Origin: Paralithodes platypus
Lineage: Eukaryota > Arthropoda > Malacostraca > Decapoda > Lithodidae
Assembly: GCA_032716605.1 (NCBI GenBank)
Contig: CM064480.1
Location: 21,601,651 to 21,665,650 of the forward strand
Reading direction: 5' to 3'
Length of the DNA: 64,000 nucleotides
In this document: positions 8,019 through 17,733 of the stretch, piece by piece
Layout of the letters: the number at the start of each line of letters is the position of its first letter
How positions within the stretch are numbered: position 1 is the first letter of the stretch
Position numbers and translations under genes: made by a program
Notes under the pieces: generated by a model
Seen by the model: only the letters and a program-made list of their open reading frames with translations
Told to the model about the DNA's origin: nothing
Database searches by the model: none

Positions 8019-10634
8019 ATGGCTACCGTGGCCCCAGTTTTTGCCCTGTGCATTACCCCTACTTGTGCTGGTATCCCTATTTTTGCACACACCCTTTGCA
8101 TAAGGTGTGTTAAATGTCTAGGCCGTTCAAGGGGTCTCTGGGTTATGCATAATTGTTCCTTTTGCTCTCAATTAGCTGTTAAAGTCCTTTGTGATAATGA
8201 TAAGACCGCGGCGGTAGCGTTGAGAGAGGTTCGACAACAGATGTCGGCCTACACTACCATTGTCGCGCATAAGTCACTTCAATGTGACAACGTCCCACTT
8301 TGGGATAGATTGCTGTCAGAACACCCTCCCCCTAAACGTTCCTCTAGAGTCACGAGTGTTAAGCCGACGGAGACTAGTCAGGGTTCTGTATCGTCTGCGA
8401 CTACAACTAAACGCCCGAGAGAGCCTACACCCCCGGCATCCGCCTCCTCGTCGCGGGCGAGATCTAGGTCAAGGTCACCTCTCAGACAACAGTCTTCTAG
8501 TCGTGCCTCTTCGCCGGAGAGTAAGAAGAGTAAGACGGAAGGTTCCACCAGTGGTCACGGCGGAGATTCTTCCAGATCTAAGACTAGTTCGCGGTCACAC
8601 CGCAGCCATAAATCCTCAAAAAAGGATTCACATCGGAAGTCCTCTCGACATTCCCCAAAGTCTAGTGCATCTCATCGTACCTCTACACCTGACAGAGTTT
8701 GTGTTAGGGCCTCTGAGTCCAGTGCAGCGCCTGTCCCTAAAGAGGATTTGCCAATTAATATTTTAACCCTGGAAATGGAAAGTTCAGGAGGGTCAATAAT
8801 TGAGAATGTTTCAGACTCTCAAGAGAGCGTAGGCCAGGGCCTCGGTGTTTGGCGGTTTGCCCAACCAGGGTCTGACCACCCACGTCCGACTCATACGAGT
8901 CACACAGTAGCCGACGTCCACAGGGACGCGGCGATCCCATCCTCTATCCCAGACTTATCTTGGAAACAAGGTACCCCTGCCTCGGCGGGGTCTTCTCAGG
9001 AGGATCGGGAGGAAAAAGACGAAGTTTCAATAATTTCGGATATGGAAGGACAGGGGTCAGGCTCAGGCTTGGACGCCGCACGAGATAATAATGATTCTCC
9101 TGTAAGTTCTTCATCAAATCAGTTTGTTACAGCACAAGAAATTGATGGGTTGCTTACTCATGCTTTATCTAAATTTTTTGGTCAACAACAAGAAAACCCC
9201 ACAATGGACTTGGGGGCTCCCTCGACAAGCTCTACGGTACGGCCTCTGATGACGTCAATTGATTTATCTAAGATTCCTAACCCTCCTACTCTGTCACCTG
9301 CAAGGAGCACTAAGCCTGCCACGGCGGCATTGACAACTTCAAATGTCAGGGTCATAACGGATGTTAATCCACCCCCTCTAGACAAAGCGCCTCTTAGAAA
9401 GGTAGCTATGCCCCTGCTTTATGGGCCAGACGAGTCATGGGTTCTTTTGAACCCCTCTAAACCAGAGCTTGCCCAACCTACCTTGTCAGGGGAACTCCCG
9501 GTACCGCGTGAGTGGTTTATCCAGGGCAACAAGTCAAAGAAATTAAGGGCCATGGATGCCTTGGGTAATGTTCTGGACGTAAACATTAAGGCTATACCTA
9601 GTTATTATCACCAGGATTATTTTGTGTATGCTTCTAAGCCTGCTTTACCCCCTGCCTCAGCTTTAAAACTATTTTCAGACTGGTCTAAGCTGGATGGGTT
9701 TAATGATATTAAGACTCTGTCAGCTCTTACTCCTGAACTAGATTTACAGAGCGTCACAGACGACGCAGCTAATCCAGTTTTGAAGGTGGGACAGTTGGGT
9801 CCAGGACCTTGGGTGGATTGGGAGGTAGAGGCTCAAAACTTTGCAACCACTTTCACTTCTAAATCTTCCCACCAGATCCCTCAGGACACACATTCATGGT
9901 TTTCCATGCCGGTGGGTTCTGCCGGCGGAGTCCCGGCGGCTTTGTTTGCATTCCTAGCTGCCCCTAAGATTAATCTTTGTGAACTGAAGGACCCGTTCAC
10001 TACTCCTACCCCTACTCACCTAGACAGAGAATTTAGGCTACGAGGAAAAGCTTTTCGCCTGTTTTCACAGTACATAGTATCTCAGCAGGTGGCTAAGTCT
10101 TTACTACAGTCTACTCAGGCAATCGCAGACGCGGATGCTCGAAGATCGGTTGAGTTATCCCGGCGACTGATTCTTCAGTCGTCAATCCAATCCTTAGGTG
10201 ACATACGCACCGCCTTGCTTGAGGCGGTGCGAGCACGACAAGATCTTAGGATGTCGTTAGTTCGCAAGCTACCTGATCGCATTGCTAACCAAGTGGTGAT
10301 GTCACCAGTACTTACTCCATCTTTAATGTCCCCTGAAGTATGGCGAACGGTGTTCAATATGGCACAGGCCGTTAAGCACAGTCCCGCCCCTTCTAAGAAA
10401 CCTGCATTTAACTTCCCCAAACCCAGGCCTACTACTAAAGCCCAGCCAGGGGGATCTAAACCTTTTCTTCCGCCTAAGTCCTCCCACTCCCCCCAGGGTC
10501 AGTACAGGCATAGACAGAATAGGTTTTCAGGTCAGAGAGGACGCGGCCAAAATAAACCAGGTCAGGGCCAGTCTTCGGCCAACACCAGCCAGCCGGCGAA
10601 GCGGCCAGCACCAACCCCACCATCAAAAAACTAA
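8019..10634 (+). CDS. DIRS-B gag-like protein, intact 871 codons
   Basis: First ORF of the element, presumed to package element RNA. The N-terminus is Cys-rich: C11, C16, C27-x2-C30-x2-C33, H44, C46-x2-C49, C58, which looks like a zinc-binding module. Residues ~108-230 are low-complexity and rich in Ser-Arg dipeptides (RARSRSRSP, SRSHRSHKSSKKD), like SR-type RNA-binding domains. The middle (~430-760) is globular-looking and has no recognised motif. The last ~60 residues are Gln/Arg/Gly-rich. The ATG at 8019 is the first in a frame that follows a splice-like acceptor at 7958. The ORF ends 165 bp before the TAG at 10796 that interrupts the downstream RT frame. Function is inferred from position. 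Confidence 0.8.
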   Translation: MATVAPVFALCITPTCAGIPIFAHTLCIRCVKCLGRSRGLWVMHNCSFCSQLAVKVLCDNDKTAAVALREVRQQMSAYTTIVAHKSLQCDNVPLWDRLLSEHPPPKRSSRVTSVKPTETSQGSVSSATTTKRPREPTPPASASSSRARSRSRSPLRQQSSSRASSPESKKSKTEGSTSGHGGDSSRSKTSSRSHRSHKSSKKDSHRKSSRHSPKSSASHRTSTPDRVCVRASESSAAPVPKEDLPINILTLEMESSGGSIIENVSDSQESVGQGLGVWRFAQPGSDHPRPTHTSHTVADVHRDAAIPSSIPDLSWKQGTPASAGSSQEDREEKDEVSIISDMEGQGSGSGLDAARDNNDSPVSSSSNQFVTAQEIDGLLTHALSKFFGQQQENPTMDLGAPSTSSTVRPLMTSIDLSKIPNPPTLSPARSTKPATAALTTSNVRVITDVNPPPLDKAPLRKVAMPLLYGPDESWVLLNPSKPELAQPTLSGELPVPREWFIQGNKSKKLRAMDALGNVLDVNIKAIPSYYHQDYFVYASKPALPPASALKLFSDWSKLDGFNDIKTLSALTPELDLQSVTDDAANPVLKVGQLGPGPWVDWEVEAQNFATTFTSKSSHQIPQDTHSWFSMPVGSAGGVPAALFAFLAAPKINLCELKDPFTTPTPTHLDREFRLRGKAFRLFSQYIVSQQVAKSLLQSTQAIADADARRSVELSRRLILQSSIQSLGDIRTALLEAVRARQDLRMSLVRKLPDRIANQVVMSPVLTPSLMSPEVWRTVFNMAQAVKHSPAPSKKPAFNFPKPRPTTKAQPGGSKPFLPPKSSHSPQGQYRHRQNRFSGQRGRGQNKPGQGQSSANTSQPAKRPAPTPPSKN

Positions 10635-10798
10635 AGTCTCTCTCACTCCCGGCGCCTACCTTAAGGCCGGAGGAACCGAGGGTAGTACAGCCGGAGAACC
10701 CTTGTCTGCTAACTGGGTCGTTCCGAACGTGTCACCAAGCATGGCCGTTAAACACTTGGGCACGGATGGTGGTACGCAAAGGCATCACTTGGCAGTAG

Positions 10799-12554
10799 TT
10801 CCGGCGACCTCGATTACGTCAGCCGACAACGGCGAATTTTGTTTCTTTAGAGGTGGAGTCACTAGCCCAGGAAATGATTGCCAAGAATGTCATCATCCCG
10901 GTCCCCCCAAATTACCCTGTATTCACGTCCAAACTATTTTTGGTTCCCAAAAGGGACAGTGTTCAGATGAGGCCGGTCGTAGACCTGTCTTATCTGAATC
11001 TTCACATTCACAACGAATCTTTCAGAATGTTAACAGTACACCAAATCAGGCTAACACTTCCGCCGGGAGGTTGGATGTGTTCACTAGACCTGACAGACGC
11101 CTATTGGCACGTATCGGTCAACAAAAGATTTCAAAGGTTTTTGGCCTTACGGATCAGGCACCAAAATTTTGTTTTTCAGAGGATGCCGTTCGGTTTGAAC
11201 CTGGCACCTCGATTATTCACAAAACTAGTCCGGCAAGCCCTGATGCCATTGTTAAAACAAGGGATCAGAGTGTTGTGGTATCTGGACGATTGGCTGGTGG
11301 TGGCGGATACACAACAATTATGCATAAAACATGTCAATATCATTTTAAATCATGTCAAAACTCTAGGCTTCAAGGTAAATCTGGTAAAGTCAAACCTTGT
11401 TCCCTCACGAGTAATTCAGTGGATAGGGCTGGTCTGGGACACCGCCGCTCTCACTCTGAGTCAGAGTGTGGACAATCGCAACAGGTTTCGCAGGAAACTG
11501 TTCAGGTTTCTTCAGTCTGACTACGACTCGAAGGGTCTGGGAGTCTCTGGTCGGCTCTCTCAACTGGATTCAACTAACTGTCAAGTTGGGCCGGTTGAAA
11601 GTAAAACGATTAATATTGGAAGGCAACAAATATTTCCCGCTCTTACCGGCGGGAAAATTATGGCCCATCCCGAAATTAATCCACACCTTACTAGCGGTCT
11701 GGGCGAAGAGGGAAACATTGCACTCAATAATGTCATGGACCTCTCCTCCACCAACGGTATGGGTAGACACGGATGCGTCAGGCACAATAAGTTGGGGATT
11801 TCAGTCAAATCAGGGGCACCAGGGTCAAGGGCTTTGGTCCCACTTAGAAATCTCGCACATCAATGTCAAAGAATTACTAGTCCCCTTATATTTCCTTCAG
11901 GCTCACGGCCCGGCGTTACGGGACAAGTCGGTGGCCTTCAGAATGGACAATCTGAATGCAGTTCACTGTATTCAGAAACAAGGGTCAACGAGGTCAAGGA
12001 AGTTGCTAAACGTGTCGGAAGAGATTTTTGCTCTAGCCAACAGTCTAGATATTTATCTTCACGCTTCTTATCTCCCAGGCGTAGCGAACGTCTGGGCAGA
12101 CGCTCTATCCCGGCGACAGAGCACGACAGTAGAATGGGAGCTCAAGCAACCCATTTTCAACCTAATGATTGCAGAGCTCTCCCATCCACAAGTGGATCTT
12201 TTTGCGTCCGAGGAGACTCACAAACTCCCTCTATACCTCACCCGCCGGGCGAAAACGCCGGCAGGGGGGCCAGACGCCCTAGTGACAGACTGGAACAGAT
12301 GGAGCTCCATCTATCTGTTTCCGCCGCCAGATGCGTCACTAATGTGCCACGTAGTGAACAAACTACGAGATTATCGAGGCTTAGTCTCGCTAATCGCGCC
12401 ACTGTGGCCGGCGCAGTTGTGGTACCAGCAATTGAAAATGTGGTGCCCGGACCCGGTATCGCTCCCGGTCGGGTATTTCCACTTAGACGCGATTGGCAAC
12501 CTCGCGACCTCGCTGACTTTTGCATTATGGACATTCAGGAGGCCAAGTGGCTAG
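10799..12554 (+). pseudogene. DIRS-B reverse transcriptase / RNase H / Dam-like polyprotein
   Basis: RT runs in one frame from about 10853 (FLVPKRDS, SLDLTDAYWHVSV near 11089, FGLNLAPRLFTK, catalytic YLDD near 11280). RNase H and the Dam-like part run in another (VDTDASGTISW near 11767, AFRMDN, WADALSRR near 12094, VDLFAS near 12193, YLFPPPDASLM near 12317, LIAPLWPAQLWY near 12390). A one-base change near 11505-11525 must have shifted RT out of the downstream frame. A TAG at 10796-10798 stands where DIRS-A has a Trp codon (TWKW), so the natural N-terminus is also cut. All catalytic motifs are visible. Confidence 0.87.
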
Positions 12555-13506
12555 CACCATACGGTAGAGATGTGACAAATAAATTACTTAATCAATATAC
12601 TCAGTCTACAAAACGACAGTATCAATCACATTGGCAAGCCTTTACTTCTTGGATCGTTAGGACAGAACAAACTGTACCCTCAGTGGCATTAGTTTTTAAT
12701 TATTTAAATTATCTGTTTGAGCAGAAACGTTTATCTGTGGTAACATTAAAAAATCACTTAACTGCGATTAGAGTGCCCTTTTTAGACCTTACAGGTCTTT
12801 CCATACCGGTAGCGGAGGAAACAGGTTTTATGAGAGCATGTTTTAAACTCCGTCCACCTCCCCGTCAGCTCATGCCTACTTGGTCTCTGGACAAAGCTTT
12901 GTCTTTGCTTCACTCTCGTCTGTACCAAAATACTGCAGACTTTGCATTACTCTTAAAAAGGCGGTTTTCCTTTTGGCTTTAGCCACCGGAAACAGAGTGT
13001 CTGAGCTGGCGGCGATGAGCAACACACCTAATTGTCTTAGGTTTGGTAGACTTAATGAATGTATTTCCATTGCACCCTCCCCAGGTTTTGTAGCCAAGAA
13101 TGAGCATAGTGCACACGTGTTTTCTGAGTTCACGGTGCCGGCGTTAAAAAGGGGAAAGGTGCATCATAATTTATGTCCAGTACAAGCTCTAACCAAATAT
13201 TTGAGAGTAGCTCCTCACAACCCCCAAGGTGCTTTATGGGTAGCAAGTACGGGTAAACGCTTACTTAAACGGCGATTAGCCTCTCTTCTGGTAGAAGTCA
13301 TTAAAGAGAGTAATCCCGGCGTTGTGGGTCGAGCCCACGATTTACGCAAATGGGCAGCCTCTTTACGTTTCCTGAAAAAAAATTCAGTTGAAGACATAGC
13401 GTCCACGCAGTTGTGGGCGTCTAATCATACGTTTCTGTCTAGATACTTGTCAGTTGCTCTAGACAAACCTTCCTTACCATGTATAGCTTTAAGGCAGAGG
13501 GTCTAG
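12463..13506 (+). pseudogene. DIRS-B tyrosine recombinase (YR)
   Basis: The enzyme would integrate the circular element DNA. The N-terminal DNA-binding part is at 12520-12890 (YTQSTKRQYQSHWQAF). The catalytic part has Arg in ATGNRVSEL (about 12987), HDLRKW (about 13337) and Tyr in FLSRYLSVAL (about 13442). The only visible lesion is a lost base in the A-run at 12955-12959, which separates the two halves. The start of the frame overlaps the end of the Dam-like frame, and that frame has no stop for a long way upstream. The stop is TAG at 13504-13506. The closest relative in the window is DIRS-C at 33435-34022. Confidence 0.9.
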
Positions 13507-14074
13507 GTGGCCCTGCAGTCACTTTTGTTTACTTTCACGGGAAAGGGGGGGGGGGGGGTGCAGTCAGTTGACACAGGACACCCTAGACCCCGCCGGAGTA
13601 TGAGAGCTGTGATACAATTTAAGGTTAAAATGTGTTATGAAAATTTCTCAGTGAGAAATTGTGCTAGTACAATGTTAAGTACAAAACAACGGTGTTGTTA
13701 GAGTAGTTTAGCTGCGAAAGCAATTTATTTTTTAGAATAATGGAGTTCCTTTGCAATTTATCTCCAAGTTTATGTTGGGGTTTATTATGTGCACATGTAA
13801 ACTTATAACTTGTTATTTTTTTGTAACCACTCGTTGAGTGGGGTGCCTTTGTAACTACAGATCTGTGTTCAGAATCTTCAGGGTTACCCATTTTTTGTCA
13901 AGCAGGCTTCTTTGAAGCACGCACCTGCCTGAACCCCCTTTTTCTTGTATTTGTTCGGCTACGCCGTTATTTAAATATATTTTCAAAGTAAGAATACTAT
14001 GTGGTTGTTTTTATTATCTGCTTTTCTAGAGTTATGATATGATTACGAATGTCCCCCTCCAGTCTTAGAAATCA
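13507..14074 (+). other. DIRS-B 3' non-coding region with G14 tract
   Basis: No coding signal. A run of 14 G (13545-13558) follows the YR stop by ~40 bp. The remainder is AT-rich up to the ICR. Confidence 0.5.
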
Positions 14075-14182
14075 GGCATGTTCGTCAATGATGGAGGGGC
14101 CACTAATAAATTATAGGTTTGACTCCTGTAAGGAGATAAAGAAAACCTAATATTTAGTAGTGGCCCCGTAATCATTGACGAC
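14075..14182 (+). repeat. DIRS-B internal complementary region (ICR)
   Basis: 14075-14111 is the reverse complement of the left outer end (5943-5980; GGCATGTTCGTCAATGATGG onward). 14112-14182 is the reverse complement of the right outer end, including the 43-bp extension (14540-14610). The two end sequences meet at TAATAAATTATAGG, exactly what a splint for circle closure needs in the DIRS-1 replication model. Confidence 0.88.
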
Positions 14183-14253
14183 TGGGGCCCTCCCGACCGT
14201 CCCCTTCCCATTCGTTGATGTATTAAGGATTTTGGTTTACTTGATATGTCAGT

Positions 14254-14610
14254 GAAGGAAGAATGACGCCTGAATCAGCGTCTGGTCAGAAATCCACACA
14301 AGTACATCCACGATATGATGGAAAGCTTATTGGATAGTTATTCTTATTTTTCTTTTTCTTTTTATTTTTTTTACGAAGTTTTTTCGTAGTGAGAACCCAA
14401 TTCATAATGACTGAAGCCATGAGTGAGGTCGCGTGCGCTCATGATGAAGGCTCCTCAGTTTTTAAATGCTCTGCGCGGTAGATTCAAAACTACGGCGGAT
14501 TAGTGTTTGAAGAGGATGCCTTATGTAATAGGCATGTTCGTCAATGATTACGGGGCCACTACTAAATATTAGGTTTTCTTTATCTCCTTACAGGAGTCAA
14601 ACCTATAATG
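14254..14610 (-). repeat. DIRS-B right inverted terminal repeat with outer extension
   Basis: 14254-14567 is the inverted partner of 5943-6251. A further 43 bp (14568-14610, ATTAGGTTTTCTTTATC...) has no counterpart on the left but is represented in the ICR. A longer right repeat is also a feature of DIRS-1. Confidence 0.88.
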
Positions 14611-15671
14611 CCGAGATCTTTGGTCTGAGTAACTTTTAACTATTTTCTGACCAAAAAGGTTGTATTTAAAGTTTTTATTGTTGCTGCCACTTTGAATTAA
14701 TTGGCATGTCAACATTGAATGGCATTTGCCACTTGACAGACCAGTCTTCAATCTTTTGAAGATCTGCTTGCAAGTTTCTATGATCTTCATCACTTAGAAT
14801 GGCATTACCTATTTTGATGTCGTCGGCAAATTTGGAGATACAGGTACTGTATAGTTATTGATCCCGACAGCTAGGTCATTTATATATACAATATTAAGAA
14901 AGGTACAGGACCCAAAACTGATCCCTGGTAACAGGTGCCCACTCGGATTCCACTCCATTCATAACTACTCTCAGTCATCTGTTTGTTAGCCAGTCTTCAA
15001 TGCAGTTGAATATCAATCCTGTTATACCCAATGCCTTCATTTTGGTTAGTAGCTTCTTATGAGGAACTTTGTCAAATGCTTTTTGGAAGTCCAGAAAGAT
15101 AATATCGAGTGATTTGGTTATGTCATTGATCATCAGGAGCCTATTGTAGAATTCTATCAGGTTAGTCACACATGATTTATTTGATCTGAAGCCATGTTGG
15201 CTGTTCTTAATCAAGTTGTTAGTTTCAAGATAATCTACCAGTTTATCTCTCAAGATTGATTCAAAGACTTTGCCTATGACTGAGGTTAAGTTAATTGGTC
15301 TGTAGTTATTTGCCAGTGCCTTATCTCCTTTTTTTTAAATAGGTGTTACATTGGCCTCTATCTATGCAGAGGGGACTAGACCCTGTTGTAGAGATGTGTT
15401 AAAGATTCTGCTTAGTGATTCTGCGATCTCCTCCTTGATACTTTTTAGGATTCGGGGGTGGAGCTTGTCTGGGCCTGGTGATTTGTTGGGGTCAAGGTTG
15501 TTTAATCTGCACAAGACATCATTTGCTGTAATATTGAGATTGTTGTCAATTTGATGTGGAGATGTGATGGTAGGTTGTGAGTCGATGTCGATTCACTCTT
15601 GAGTGAAAACAGAACTGAAGAGTTAAGTGTGTTTGCTATTTCCCTATCATTTGACGTTAGTTGACCCTTGT
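14611..15671 (-). pseudogene. LINE-alpha ORF2, RT finger/palm part
   Basis: The minus-strand RT contains NKGQLTSNDREIANTLN near 15660, QHGFRSNKSCVTNLIEFYN near 15200, IIFLDFQKAFDKVPHKKLL near 15090 and KDLGI near 14615 at the DIRS-B junction. The F/YxDD catalytic box region near 14820-14900 is degenerate and the reading is broken by several frameshifts and stops. It belongs between the pieces at 16642-17640 and 5386-5942. Confidence 0.8.
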
Positions 15672-15675
15672 TTAA

Positions 15676-16637
15676 CCCTTCCTCCCCGGGCAGCATTTAT
15701 AGATGTCGATAGTCCTATCCGGGCGATCTGGCCAAAAAACTTTGTATTTAAACATAGGCCTATTTTTGTTATTTTAACTGCTAGAGAATTCGTACAAATC
15801 TCAAAATGTAGTCCTTACTTGTATCTGTAGACTGGCGTTAAGCAGAGCTCTCTAGGTCAACTGGTTCAGGTCTCATGACGATTTCCGCGGAGAGAGTTTT
15901 TCCGCGGATTTAGCCATATCGGACACTTTGGAACACTAATTTTCGCTCTAACTGGCAATGGCGGACAAGGTCGGACTTCTTCTTCTTCTTCTTCTTGAGG
16001 CTTGGCGTCCCTCCGATTGGCTTTGTTTACAAATGTTTCGCAGCGCGGCTTTGAAAGCACGCTTAACCCATCAGACCCGGCTATGTATTCCATACCGAAA
16101 CCCGGGGGATTTGGCCGAAAAACGTCTACGCCTAGGCTACCGTATCTTTGTTATTTTGACTGCTTCCGCATTCCCGCGCATCCCCAAGCGTAGATGTGTT
16201 TCGTACCTGTAGAATGGCATTGAGTAGAGCTCTCTAAGTCAACTGGTTCAGTTGTGATGACGATTTCCGTGGAGATAACTTTGTGGCGATATCAGCCACT
16301 TTACGCTACTTTTCATTCACTACTTAACAATAACATACAGGCACACACGAACAAGGACGCCTCTCCTTCTTGTGGTCGGAGATGCGCGGCGTCGGTCCAA
16401 CCGGCTGTTGTTTACATGCGTCGGATGGACGCCTCGCACACCAAGCTTACAGGCTTTCAAGCTGCCGGAGCCTCAGAGCCCTTCCGGGCTCCGCGGGGGT
16501 GTTTTTTATGGATGCCTCAGAGCCAACCGGGTCTGAGGGGTTGAGGATGCTTTCAAGCATACAAATTTTAAAAGGACGCCCGGGCTCCTGGCCTTCACAA
16601 GGTGCGTCCTTTTAAAATGCTGCCCGGGGAGGAAGGG
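15676..16637 (+). mobile_element. piggyBac-like MITE (A-type ends) with a nested second MITE
   Basis: It is flanked by TTAA at 15672-15675 and 16638-16641. The ends are CCCTTCCTCCCCGGGCAGC and its near-perfect inverted partner. Without the nested unit at 16067-16540 it is ~490 bp, the same size as the other MITEs here. It interrupts LINE-alpha ORF2 exactly at a TTAA. Confidence 0.85.
16067..16540 (+). mobile_element. piggyBac-like MITE (B-type ends) nested in the MITE at 15676-16637
   Basis: It starts after TTAA (16063-16066) with CCCATCAGACCCGG and ends CCGGGTCTGAGGGG before a decayed TTGA (16541-16544). The right subterminal region carries two copies of an inverted GAGCC...CCGGG motif. The same motif is found, inverted, at the left end of the transposase-bearing element (17760-17842) and of the MITE at 30397. 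Confidence 0.82.
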
Positions 16638-16641
16638 TTAA

Positions 16642-17640
16642 TAGAGGGCCTATCCCACTTCTGATATTTTTATTACCGTTTACATATTTATAACAACTTG
16701 TGGGGTTGAGGCGGGTGCCCAACCCCGAAAGGGGTTGAAATAGGGGAGCTATCCCCCCGCCAAAGGTGGCTTTCTAGGGCCTTTCCTAGCTGATGCTGAG
16801 AGGATTGGGTTCTAGTCATGTGGTGATGGGCTGGTCTATCAGAGTGAGAGCTGAGCAATCTCTGCCATACCCATAGCTTCCTCTGACTGTTCCTTTAACT
16901 TATATATTTTCTAGATCTCAAGTGACGGCGTCTCTTCCGTGGATTGCCCTCCCAATCTACCAAGATTGGAAGCCAAAGCGTCACATTTTTCCCTTGCCCC
17001 TCAACTTTCTCTTCATCATTGCTGAGGAGCACAGGGCCCTGGGTGGGGCTTTGGTTTCCCGGGCGTTTCCGCACCCTCCTCAGCTCCCCGCCATGGAGTG
17101 GCTTCGGTCATCCAGGCTTTATTGTGGTCGGCAGGGAGGGTTCTGTGGGGGCACTCGGTTATGGCCTTGGAATTGCTCGGGGCCTTGGGGCTGTTCGGCC
17201 AGGCAGCTTGGGCAACAACAACAACAACAACAACAACTTGTGGGGTTGGTGTCGCATGTTTCAGCAACTCTCTTTTCGTAGCGTTTTTTACTCGTTCTAG
17301 TAAGCTTTTTGACATTTCTTCTACTGTTGTTGTACTCTTCGATTGTTTCATTGCTGCAACTGGGATTTTTAGTTAATTTGTATAGTTGATTTCTGTCCTT
17401 TATTGCATTGGCGATGTCTTGGTTAAACCACGGTTTTCGGTTCCTGTAGTGAGCGGCTCTGTTTTTTAATGGGATGTACCGGTACTTAGATTGTGCTGAT
17501 AATAACTGTTTGCAGAACTGGTTCCAGACAACATCAATATGAGCTTGCAGGTTTAAATGGGTGGATAAATCATGTAAAGCTCTTTTCAGTCCTTCAAAAT
17601 TTGCTTTTTTTTAAAGTTTAGTGTCTTAAGACCAAATAAG
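16642..17640 (-). pseudogene. LINE-alpha ORF2, endonuclease-RT linker (interrupted by SINE)
   Basis: The minus-strand reading includes FKKSKFEGLKRALHDLST near 17590, NRKPWFNQDIANAIKDRN near 17420, LTRTSKKRYEKRVAETCDTN near 17270 and, after the SINE at 16709-17231, YKYVNGNKNIRSGIGPL near 16680. These are typical spacer motifs between endonuclease and RT in CR1-like LINEs. Upstream of about 17640 the LINE is lost and a short GATA/GACA-rich stretch leads to the TTAA at 17730. Confidence 0.75.
16709..17231 (+). mobile_element. CAA-tailed SINE-like retroposon, copy 3 (reference copy)
   Basis: This is a 523-bp copy with a (CAA)n tail and a target duplication of up to 17 bp (AACAACTTGTGGGGTTG at 16692-16708 and 17232-17248; the first bases overlap the tail). 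The 5' ~80 bp folds into four adjacent small hairpins (16721-16789), the first being AACCCC-GAAA-GGGGTT. The 3' half is GC-rich. No RT, no long shared ORF and no convincing pol III A/B boxes are seen; GGTTCTAGTC near 16809 is only a weak B-box likeness. It is inserted in LINE-alpha. Confidence 0.87.
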
Positions 17641-17733
17641 ACATAGTTACATATATGTATGTACAGTATAAGGGAGATAGATGCATTAAATAGATAGACA
17701 GACAGACATTTGATGCATAAATAACATTCTTAA

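Larger units (their letters stand above)
5943..14610 (+). mobile_element. DIRS-B: structurally complete DIRS1-like retrotransposon (8.7 kb)
   Basis: All structural parts of a DIRS1 element are present: left inverted terminal repeat (5943-6251), long leader, gag-like ORF (8019-10634), RT/RNase H/Dam-like frame (to 12554), overlapping YR (to 13506), ICR (14075-14182) and right repeat with a 43-bp outer extension (14254-14610). There is no target duplication, as expected for YR integration. It sits in LINE-alpha, with minus-strand LINE coding sequence on both sides. Gag is intact. RT/RH and YR each carry a one-base frameshift and there is an in-frame TAG at 10796, so the copy is probably inactive but not old. 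Confidence 0.9.
5386..17640 (-). mobile_element. LINE-alpha: CR1-like non-LTR retrotransposon, split by later insertions
   Basis: Four minus-strand pieces form one LINE: about 17640-17232, 16708-16642, 15671-14611 and 5942-5386. They are separated by a SINE-like retroposon (16709-17231), a piggyBac MITE (15676-16637) and DIRS-B (5943-14610). The protein reading continues over the two smaller insertions once they are set aside: CDTNPTSCYKYVN across the SINE site and SGIGPL to NKGQLTS across the TTAA site. LINE-alpha is therefore the oldest layer. It lacks its 5' end (no ORF1 or endonuclease core). DIRS-A abuts its 3' end. Confidence 0.85.

Noticed and set aside
1..14610. Retrovirus-like or LTR elements
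   Set aside because: RT is followed by RNase H, a Dam-like region and a tyrosine recombinase, with inverted ends and an ICR; no protease, DDE integrase or LTRs are present.
16709..16820. HDV-like self-cleaving ribozyme at the SINE-like 5' end
   Set aside because: GGCGGG (16710) could pair with CCCGCC (16756), but the required order and spacing of helices is not met and copy 1 lacks the first strand.
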